Positions 1-5,963 of a stretch of DNA of 7,015 bases are shown here, one piece after another. The stretch's first letter is position 1. The number at the start of each line of letters is the position of its first letter. Both the position numbers and the translations under genes were made by a program. The notes below the pieces were generated by a model. That model was not told where the DNA came from. It saw nothing but the letters and a program-made list of their open reading frames with translations, and searched no databases. Origin of the DNA: Verrucomicrobiales bacterium. GTDB lineage: Bacteria > Verrucomicrobiota > Verrucomicrobiia > Verrucomicrobiales > V1-33. Where the stretch lies: contig JALRGB010000760.1 in the NCBI GenBank assembly GCA_023253575.1, positions 1 through 7,015 of the forward strand, read 5' to 3'.

Positions 1-1668
1 GTCACCGTCCACTGGCCATCTGGAATCATCCAGTCAACCACACAGCTCGCCGCCGGAAAAACCCATACCCTCCGCGAAGAAGCCACCGCCGCCCCGGCCA
101 CCGCGGCCACCGCCGACACCGCCGACACCCCGCTCTTCCAGCGCAGCCCAGCCCTCGCCACCGCTAAACACGAAGACCCCCCATTCGACGACTTCCAACG
201 CGAGCCGCTGCTCCCTAATAAATTATCGCAGTCCGGGCCGTGTGTAGCCTGGGGCGACATCGACGGCGATAAAGATCAGGACTTTTTCCTCGGTGGCGCC
301 GCCGGCCGCCCCGGTCGCCTCTATTTCAACGAGGGCTCTCCCACCGCCACTCGGCCGCAGTTTGTCGTCAAAGCGGTAGCCCCGTTCGATCAGGCCGCCG
401 CCGCCGAAGACATGGGATGCGTCTTTTTCGATGCCGATGGTGATCATGACCTCGACCTGTACGTCGCCAGCGGCGGCGTCGAAGCCGCAGAAGGCGACCC
501 CATCATGCAGGACCGTCTCTATTTGAACGACGGCATGGGAGCATTCGCACTCGCTCCCGCCGGATCGCTCCCCCCACGACCACTCAGCTCATCCTGCGTC
601 GCCGCCGCCGACATCGATGGCGACGGACGCCTCGACTTAATGGTCGGGTCCCGCATCACGCCGGGAAAATACCCACTCAGCCCGGGCAGCGTGCTGCTGC
701 ATAATACCGGCCAAGGACGATTCACCGACGCCACCACCACCATGGCCCCGGACCTTCTCACCATGGGCCGCGTCACCGCCGCCGCTTGGGCCAACCTCGC
801 CGGCGATGCCTCGCCCGATCTCGTCGTCACGAGAGAATGGGGCCCCGTGGAATTACTCGTCAATCACCAAGGACGCCTCACCTCGGCGACCACCCCCAGC
901 GGTCTCAGCCAACGCCTCGGATGGTGGAACGGCCTCGCTCTCGCCGATATAGACGGCGATGGTCGCACTGACATCCTCGCCACCAATTTTGGCCTCAATA
1001 CCAAATACCATCCGCAGCCCGGCCGCCCCGCACTTCTTTATTACGCAGACTTCGAAGGAACCGGTAACTGGCAGATCGTCGAAGCCAAAACCCTGCCCGA
1101 TAAATCCCTCCTCCCCGTCAGAGGGAAAAGTTGTTCGCAAAGCGCCATTCCCTCGCTCCGCCAGAAATTCCCGCTCTTTCACGACTTCGCCTCGTCCTCG
1201 CTCGAACGCATTTATACCCAAGAAAAACTGGAAAATGCCCTCAGCCTGTCCGCCGACACCCTCGAAACCGGCATCTGGTGGAACAACCCGCCCGCCGCTG
1301 AAGGAGAACCACCACGATTCACCTTCGCCCCGCTGCCCGCCCTCGCCCAAATCGCCCCCGCCTTCGGCACCGCCGCCGCCGACATCAATGGCGATGGCCT
1401 CACCGATCTGATCCTCGCCCAAAATTTCTACGGCCCCCAACGCGAAACCGGCCGCATGGACGGCGGCCTCTCGCTCGTCCTCAAAGGCACCGGCAACCGC
1501 CAGTTCCGCGCCCTCTGGCCCGCCGAAAGCGGCATCGTCGTTCCCGAAGACGCCAAAACAGTCAGCCTCATCGACATCAACCACGATGCCCAACCCGACA
1601 TCTGCATCGCAACCAATAACGGCCCCGTCTACTTATTCGAAAATACGCGCCGCCCAAAAACCAGATAA
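1..1668 (+). CDS. VCBS/FG-GAP repeat protein with ASPIC/UnbV segment, 3' part (start outside window)
   Basis: The reading frame is open from base 1 to a TAA at 1666-1668 and gives 555 visible residues; the start lies upstream. Residues 1-27 (VTVHWPSG... to ...HTLREE) match the end of an ASPIC/UnbV domain. An Ala/Thr/Pro linker follows at 28-44, and then a second beta-propeller region. That region carries repeated Asp-rich calcium loops of the DxDGDxxxD type at residues 86-94, 144-152, 204-212, 316-324 and 461-469, with degenerate copies at 265-273 and 525-533. FG-GAP/VCBS proteins of this layout (propeller, ASPIC, propeller) are usually exported, cell-surface or secreted, and around 1000 residues or more long; their ligand is generally unknown. 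The signal peptide, if any, is outside the window. The frame stops about ten residues after the last propeller strand (VYLFEN). Family assignment is firm; the biological role is not known. Confidence 0.9.
   Translation, partial: VTVHWPSGIIQSTTQLAAGKTHTLREEATAAPATAATADTADTPLFQRSPALATAKHEDPPFDDFQREPLLPNKLSQSGPCVAWGDIDGDKDQDFFLGGAAGRPGRLYFNEGSPTATRPQFVVKAVAPFDQAAAAEDMGCVFFDADGDHDLDLYVASGGVEAAEGDPIMQDRLYLNDGMGAFALAPAGSLPPRPLSSSCVAAADIDGDGRLDLMVGSRITPGKYPLSPGSVLLHNTGQGRFTDATTTMAPDLLTMGRVTAAAWANLAGDASPDLVVTREWGPVELLVNHQGRLTSATTPSGLSQRLGWWNGLALADIDGDGRTDILATNFGLNTKYHPQPGRPALLYYADFEGTGNWQIVEAKTLPDKSLLPVRGKSCSQSAIPSLRQKFPLFHDFASSSLERIYTQEKLENALSLSADTLETGIWWNNPPAAEGEPPRFTFAPLPALAQIAPAFGTAAADINGDGLTDLILAQNFYGPQRETGRMDGGLSLVLKGTGNRQFRALWPAESGIVVPEDAKTVSLIDINHDAQPDICIATNNGPVYLFENTRRPKTR
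82..132 (+). repeat. Low-complexity Ala/Thr/Asp/Pro linker coding repeat
   Basis: This stretch of GCC, ACC and GAC codons includes a perfect tandem 9-mer (gccgacacc at 112-120 and 121-129) and looser copies before it. It codes for residues 28-44 of the propeller protein, between the ASPIC/UnbV end and the second propeller. It is best read as a flexible interdomain linker and not as a separate element. Confidence 0.5.
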
Positions 1669-1681
1669 TCGTTAGCGAAAA

Positions 1682-2062
1682 GAAGGAGCGATTCCATACG
1701 GCGATCATGCCCCATGGATCGAGAACCACGAGGACAACGGCAAGTGCGGCATGGCTGCCGTGTTATTCCAGCTCCTCAAGGAAGCCGAAGGAGCGGAATG
1801 CTTTTCACGCATGAGCGTGGCCTCCCACGACCCGGACCACGACAACTACCAAGGAGGGGATACCACCGGCGGCTACCTGCTGGCTTATGGCACCCACGCC
1901 ACCTCCGTCATTCCAGAACTGGCCGCCATCGCCCACTACTTCGAGACCGAGGAAAAGAACTTTACCGAGAAACTGAAGATCATGAAAGCCAAATGCGTGC
2001 GCGAAACCATCCGCACAATCGAATCGTCAACCCACACTCCGGAACTCACCCACCTGCCATAA
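1682..2062 (+). pseudogene. DUF6288-like gene remnant (5'-truncated, internally deleted)
   Basis: The frame opens after a TAG at 1673-1675 and runs to a TAA at 2060-2062. It reads EGAIPYGDHAPWIENHED, then NGKCGMAAVLFQLL, then GAECFSRMSVASHD, and a little later GGDTTGGYLLAYG. From memory of the family, this order resembles the C-terminal part of large DUF6288 proteins of Planctomycetota and Verrucomicrobiota (GAIPYG, NGKNGxAAVLF, FFSRM, then WDCTGAxLLAYA). In those proteins the FSRM and LLAYA blocks are separated by roughly 80 residues; here about 20 residues separate them, suggesting an in-frame deletion. No start codon precedes the similarity: the first ATG (1751) lies inside the conserved block and has no good ribosome site. 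The tail after LLAYG, to the stop, is not recognised. It begins 13 nt after the stop of the propeller gene. A short expressed ORF from 1751 cannot be excluded but is less likely than a relic. Confidence 0.6.
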
Positions 2063-2076
2063 CCCGAAACAACGCC

Positions 2077-2679
2077 TCACGGGCAAGGCACTCCAAGGAT
2101 ACGAGCTACAGCTACCATTCCCGGGTCGTCCAGACCAACGGATTTTTCTCCGAACATGCGAGCGCGCCCCACGAGATTAGGCCGGTTTCTGAAAAGGTCG
2201 AGAACCTGAAGCGCGGCTGCCTGAAAGTGGGATAAAGGAACGGTGCCGGCACCGCAGGCAGCGACAACACGGAGGGCCTCGATCGAATCAAGCATGGTTT
2301 TGTCGCCAAGCTCACTGCGTCCGCGCGCCATCAGGGCGTCCCGCACTCCGGCGAGTAACGGTGCCACATCCTCCGACTCCAGCGTGCTTCGGCCGGCGGT
2401 CGACTTAGTCAACGTCATGAAGGCCACAGCCAGCAGCGTGCCAAAGCTCGATCCCGATGCGCGGGTGCAAGCGAAGGCACATCCTTTAAACAAGTCCGAC
2501 GGGGAAATGAATGGCACGGCCAGGGCCTCAAGCATCAATCGACCGCATTTTTCGACGGTGACACCGAGGTCGCCGTCACCCAAGCGGCCATCCAGCTCGT
2601 TCAGTTCCGGGGCGGCTGCCGTCATCCGTGACGCGCATTGCCCGAGCCAGTTTTGAATATCAACAGTGGTATAAATCAT
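2077..2679 (-). CDS. dhaL: Dihydroxyacetone kinase-type ADP-binding subunit DhaL (DAK2 domain)
   Basis: This 200-residue protein has the usual DhaL length. DhaL-type subunits carry the nucleotide and pass the gamma phosphate to the ketose held covalently by DhaK, in the cytoplasm. The Mg-binding aspartates are present in the loop LDGRLGDGDLG: D30, D35 and D37, at the same numbers as I recall for E. coli DhaL. Other family blocks are ASGSSFG (74-80), GDKTMLD (125-131) and the GRA...GEKSVGLDDPG segment (171-187). The usual His after the third Asp is Leu38. The start is placed at 2679 because this ATG overlaps the dhaK stop as ATGA and has GGAGAG just upstream; an in-frame TTG-type extension to 2700 would run inside dhaK without benefit. 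It is the last gene of the minus-strand operon. No DhaM phosphocarrier is visible, so ATP may be the direct donor (inference). The substrate of the pair may not be dihydroxyacetone; see dhaK. Confidence 0.88.
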   Translation of the reverse strand: MIYTTVDIQNWLGQCASRMTAAAPELNELDGRLGDGDLGVTVEKCGRLMLEALAVPFISPSDLFKGCAFACTRASGSSFGTLLAVAFMTLTKSTAGRSTLESEDVAPLLAGVRDALMARGRSELGDKTMLDSIEALRVVAACGAGTVPLSHFQAAALQVLDLFRNRPNLVGRARMFGEKSVGLDDPGMVAVARILGVPCP

Positions 2680-3677
2680 CCGACTCTCCAGAACGCACAA
2701 TGGGCGGGGGCGGCCAGCAATGACTCCAACTCAGCATCGAGCTGACAAAGGGTGACTGAGGCACCGGTCATTTCCATGGAAGTGGCGTAGCGACCGACGA
2801 GCGGCATGACGATGGTGATGCCGAGTTCGGCGAGGCAACGGGCGAGGTGGCGGTACATAATGTACAGTTCCTCGTGCGGTGTTGCCCCTAAACTATTGAC
2901 CATCAATGAAACGCGGTCACCACGAACCAGCGGTCGGTCAGCCAGCAGGCGGTCTAGCATTTCACCAGCCACTTCATCCGCGGATTTCACCCGGCCGCGC
3001 CAGAGACCGGGCTCTCCATGAATACCCATGCCCATCTCGATCTCATCGGCGGCCAGATCAAACGTCGGACGCCCGGCTTCAGGCACGGTGCAGGCGGTGA
3101 GGGCGACGCCGATCGAGCGGCAAGCATCAGCGGCCTTTTGTGCGGCGGCAGTGACTTCGGCCAGCGACGCACCAGCCGCAGCCTTCGCGCCCGCAATCTT
3201 GAACGCATAGACCATGCCAGCGACGCCACGGCGTTTTGCGGCTTCTTCCGGGCCCGCGCTGGCCACATCGTCAGCCACTAGCACGGTGGTGGATACCAAA
3301 CCTTCGAGCTCCAACATTTCACCCGCCATGTCAAAATTCATGCGGTCACCACCGTAGTTACCATAAAGGCGCAGGACACCAGCGCCGCCGTCGGCCAGCT
3401 TCATGGCCTCAATACAATCCGCCACACTGGGACCAGCAAACACGTTGCCAATAGCACAGGCATCGAGCAATCCGTCGCCGCAATAACCAGTAAAGACGGG
3501 GAGGTGACCGGATCCACCGCCTGAGACCACGCCCACCTTGCCGGCGATGGCCCCGCCGGGCCGGTGGATAACGCGACCGCTGGCACCGCCACGCGCATAA
3601 AATTCAGGATGAGCGAGACACAGACCATCAAGCGTCTGGTCAGCATAATCGTACGGGGCATTGAGCAGTTTTTTCAT
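2676..3677 (-). CDS. dhaK: Dihydroxyacetone/tetrulose kinase substrate-binding subunit DhaK (DAK1 domain)
   Basis: This 333-residue DAK1 protein would bind a short ketose through a covalent hemiaminal bond to a histidine and present it to DhaL for phosphorylation. The key family residues are visible: H58 in GGGSGHLP (53-60), D111 in NYGGDRMNF (107-115) and H220 in GIHGEPG (218-224), matching His56, Asp109 and His218 of E. coli DhaK as I recall them. The loop after H58 reads LPVF where classical dihydroxyacetone kinases have EPxH. I associate this variant with DhaK-like kinases of other ketoses such as erythrulose or apulose (recollection, unverified). The start is set at the ATG at 3677 because the product then begins MKKLLN, as family members do. 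A TTG at 3692 would add five residues and overlap the upstream stop as TTGA. Neither start has a clear Shine-Dalgarno, so coupling to the upstream gene 11 nt away is likely. dhaL follows with a 4-nt overlap. Confidence 0.9.
   Translation of the reverse strand: MKKLLNAPYDYADQTLDGLCLAHPEFYARGGASGRVIHRPGGAIAGKVGVVSGGGSGHLPVFTGYCGDGLLDACAIGNVFAGPSVADCIEAMKLADGGAGVLRLYGNYGGDRMNFDMAGEMLELEGLVSTTVLVADDVASAGPEEAAKRRGVAGMVYAFKIAGAKAAAGASLAEVTAAAQKAADACRSIGVALTACTVPEAGRPTFDLAADEIEMGMGIHGEPGLWRGRVKSADEVAGEMLDRLLADRPLVRGDRVSLMVNSLGATPHEELYIMYRHLARCLAELGITIVMPLVGRYATSMEMTGASVTLCQLDAELESLLAAPAHCAFWRVG
2684..2689 (-). promoter_or_regulatory. Ribosome binding site of dhaL (GGAGAG)
   Basis: GGAGAG on the minus strand lies 4 nt (6 nt counted from GGAG) before the ATG at 2679 and within the last codons of dhaK. 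It supports the internal ATG as the true dhaL start and suggests coupled translation through the ATGA overlap. Confidence 0.6.
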
Positions 3678-3688
3678 GAACTGATGAT

Positions 3689-4771
3689 TCAATTAGTGGA
3701 TGGTGGGTGGTCGATTCTCACTGACTCCCATTTCTTTTGAAACGACGGCCGGTCGAAGACCTCGGGATTGACGACGGCACTAGGGTATTTGCCATGGGCG
3801 AGGTCGATCAGGTTTTGGCAGGCCATGGCGCCGATGTCGCGAAATAATTCCCGTGTCCAGCCGATGTTGTGAGGGGCGAGGATGACATTTTCGAGGAGTG
3901 CGAAGCGGTGCGGTTCAATGACCGGCTCGCTCGTGAAGCAGTCGAGGGCGGCCCCAGCGATGCGTCGGGCAGCCAGCACCTCGAAGAGTGCGTCTTCGTT
4001 GATGATACCGCCACGGGCGGTATTCAGAATGAAGGCATCCGGTTTCATCAAATCCAGCTCGGGGGCGGAGATCAGATTTTTCGTCTGCGGATTGAGCGGG
4101 CAGTGCACGCTGACAAAATCCGACCGTGCCATCAGGTATGGCAAGTTGACTGACCGCCCCCCGTGCGCCGCGATGATTTCCGAGGCCACGCCCGGATCGT
4201 ACACGAGAGGCGGATTCATCCCGAGACCGCTGAGCATGCCGACGACCGATCGTCCAATACCGCCAAAACCAATGATACCCGCGGTGCGGCCATACAAGCC
4301 GGTGCCCATGATCATCCCCCGCTGGTCCCAACGGACCTCGCGCATCTGCAGGTCTTTCAAACGCATACGATAAGCCAGCGCAAACATCCACCCGACCGTC
4401 GCTTCAGCCATCGGACGATCAACCGCACCCGAGGTGATGCAGAGAGCGACGTCGTTGGCGGTGCAAGCGACCACATCGACAGTGTCGTAGCCAACACCGA
4501 AACGGCTGACGGCCAACAATTCATGACTCTGCGAAAGACTGTGTTGAGTAATGCGCGGACTGAGTACAATCACCCCATGCAGTCCTGAAAGCTGTTGCGG
4601 CGTCACCTCATCCGTATGGCTGGAAAAAGTGCTGCACACCATCCCCGCAGCGCGCTCGAGGACACCAAGATCAAAGTCAGGGTAAACCGGATGACCATGG
4701 CTGAAAAAGTCACCAGTCAAGCCGATGCGGAAAGCCGGTGGCGGCGCAGTTGTTTGCATATGAGTGCTCAT
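3689..4771 (-). CDS. D-2-hydroxyacid dehydrogenase (NAD-dependent, phosphoglycerate dehydrogenase-like)
   Basis: This 360-residue cytoplasmic oxidoreductase of the D-isomer-specific 2-hydroxyacid dehydrogenase family would interconvert a 2-hydroxy acid and its 2-oxo acid with NAD(H). The Rossmann segment has GFGGIG (168-173), and Asp192 in the following YDP suits NAD over NADP. The catalytic triad is present: Arg253 in NTARGG, Glu282 in CFTSEP and His301 in APHNIGWT. The His context (PHNIGWT) and NED (258-260), where VDE is usual, set it apart from housekeeping SerA. There is no C-terminal ACT domain. The ATG at 4771 lies one base after the symporter stop; an ATG four codons later (4759) is possible, and neither has a strong ribosome site, so translation is probably coupled. 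Its place between an acid-type transporter, a lactonase and a ketose kinase suggests a sugar acid such as apionate, or hydroxypyruvate/glycerate. The substrate is not determined by sequence. Confidence 0.88.
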   Translation of the reverse strand: MSTHMQTTAPPPAFRIGLTGDFFSHGHPVYPDFDLGVLERAAGMVCSTFSSHTDEVTPQQLSGLHGVIVLSPRITQHSLSQSHELLAVSRFGVGYDTVDVVACTANDVALCITSGAVDRPMAEATVGWMFALAYRMRLKDLQMREVRWDQRGMIMGTGLYGRTAGIIGFGGIGRSVVGMLSGLGMNPPLVYDPGVASEIIAAHGGRSVNLPYLMARSDFVSVHCPLNPQTKNLISAPELDLMKPDAFILNTARGGIINEDALFEVLAARRIAGAALDCFTSEPVIEPHRFALLENVILAPHNIGWTRELFRDIGAMACQNLIDLAHGKYPSAVVNPEVFDRPSFQKKWESVRIDHPPSTN

Positions 4772-4772
4772 T

Positions 4773-5918
4773 TCAGGAAGACGCGCCGTCAGCGCACTTT
4801 GTATCGACAGGATGTACAGGATGGGTCCGCCACCAATTGGCCAGCACGGAAGCGGTGAAATTCATGACTGGACCGAATACGATGGGAGCGAGCCCCAGAG
4901 TTGCGACTTTCCCGAGATTAGCTGCCAACCCCGCAGCCAAGCCGGAATTTTGCATACCAACCTCGATGGCGATGGTGCGACAAGTGATGGTGTCCAGCCG
5001 CAACAGCTTGCAGGCGCCGTAGCCAAGAGCATATCCGGCAGTGCAGTGAATGAAACAAGCGAGAACCAAGACCAGTCCGACTTCCATCACTTTGTCGTGA
5101 CCAGGGGCCACCGTCACCACTGTCATCACCAAAATCCCTACCATCGAAACAATCGGCATCAATCGCTCCAACGACTTCCACCGGCGGAAAACAAAGTGAT
5201 GGAAGACGAGGCCAGCGACAACTGGGAGCAGGACAATCTGCGTCATATCCCAGATCATGGCCGCCACATTAATTTCGACCATTTCTCCCGCCAGAGATTT
5301 CATTAGCACGGGGGTGATGAGCGGTGAAACGAGCGTAGCCAAAGCAGTGATGGTCACCGACATGGCGACATTTGCTCTGGCGATGAAGGACATCACGTTT
5401 GAAGCCAGTCCGCACGGTGAAACGCCCACCAGAATAAGACCAGCGGCAATCGCCGGCGGCAGTCCCATCACATGGGCGAGAGTAAAACCCAGCAGCGGCA
5501 TGATCGTGAACTGGCAGGCGAGCCCGATCATCACACCGCTAGGCATTTTCAAAACACGCGCAAAATCAGCCAAACTGAGCGTCGTCCCCATCGCGAACAT
5601 AATAATCTGCAGCAACGGGATGATGAGCACGGTCAGCTTAGTCCCACCCAGCCCAAAGAACCATGATGGGAACCTGATCAAAGAACCATGAAAGACCATC
5701 CCCATAACCACCCCAGTGACAATCCAAATGGTAAATGCCATCTCACGCATCATGCCCTGCCCAGTGCCGGCCGCCAGAGCCAGACAAACGGCAGAGCCAG
5801 CCAGCACTGGCAACGCTACCGGACGAGCGCCAGCTGACCATGCGACGAGCCACACGACAAAAAACAACACGCCAACCCAAAGGAAAAATCGGTGCCACCA
5901 AAAACAGGATGATTTCAT
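4773..5918 (-). CDS. Bile acid:sodium symporter (BASS) family transporter
   Basis: This 381-residue, strongly hydrophobic inner-membrane protein has the pattern of BASS secondary transporters, which use a sodium gradient to import organic anions (bile acids, pantoate, keto acids). Recognisable blocks are MGTTLSLADF (110-119), GVSPCGLASNVMSFIARANVA (165-185), TALATLVSPLITP (191-203) and EVGMQNSGLAAGLA (319-332); E319, Q323 and N324 fall where the sodium-binding crossover helix is expected. The family core is usually about 300 residues. Here about 90 precede the core, with hydrophobic stretches near 11-29, 33-51 and 61-77, so two or three extra membrane segments are likely. The ATG at 5918 is supported by GGAGG 8 nt upstream. 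The stop is one base before the dehydrogenase ATG. Substrate is unknown; the operon context suggests a sugar acid such as apionate (inference). Confidence 0.88.
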   Translation of the reverse strand: MKSSCFWWHRFFLWVGVLFFVVWLVAWSAGARPVALPVLAGSAVCLALAAGTGQGMMREMAFTIWIVTGVVMGMVFHGSLIRFPSWFFGLGGTKLTVLIIPLLQIIMFAMGTTLSLADFARVLKMPSGVMIGLACQFTIMPLLGFTLAHVMGLPPAIAAGLILVGVSPCGLASNVMSFIARANVAMSVTITALATLVSPLITPVLMKSLAGEMVEINVAAMIWDMTQIVLLPVVAGLVFHHFVFRRWKSLERLMPIVSMVGILVMTVVTVAPGHDKVMEVGLVLVLACFIHCTAGYALGYGACKLLRLDTITCRTIAIEVGMQNSGLAAGLAANLGKVATLGLAPIVFGPVMNFTASVLANWWRTHPVHPVDTKCADGASS

Positions 5919-5963
5919 AGCAAAAGCCTCCGTGAGTGAGAATGAATGAGCATATCCGATTTG
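5919..5963 (-). other. 45-nt operon-internal gap between lactonase and symporter genes
   Basis: This is the longest spacer inside the minus-strand operon. It holds the symporter ribosome site and no obvious hairpin or promoter pair, so read-through from the lactonase gene is expected. Confidence 0.5.
5927..5931 (-). promoter_or_regulatory. Ribosome binding site of the symporter gene (GGAGG)
   Basis: A GGAGG lies 8 nt upstream of the ATG at 5918 on the minus strand, in an otherwise plain spacer. It fixes the symporter start and is the strongest Shine-Dalgarno in the operon, fitting the one internal junction that is not closely coupled. Confidence 0.75.

Noticed and set aside
853..1593. 246-codon minus-strand open frame inside the propeller gene
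   Set aside because: It is a Gly/Glu-rich mirror of the repeated Asp/Ala codons of the sense gene, which has clear calcium-loop repeats; no independent family signal.
1714..2235. 173-codon plus-strand open frame
   Set aside because: Its product is rich in Arg, His and Pro and has no recognisable pattern. It overlaps the DUF6288-like frame and then runs antisense into dhaL, so it is a shadow frame.
3678..3692. TTG start for DhaK at 3692
   Set aside because: It overlaps the upstream stop as TTGA and is possible, but it adds five residues before the MKKLLN with which family members begin, and it lacks a ribosome site.
3882..4373. 163-codon plus-strand open frame antisense to the dehydrogenase
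   Set aside because: Ser/Arg/Pro-rich shadow of a gene with intact Rossmann and catalytic motifs.
4764..5306. 180-codon plus-strand open frame antisense to the symporter
   Set aside because: Composition is typical of the reverse complement of membrane-protein codons; no hydrophobic segments or motifs of its own.
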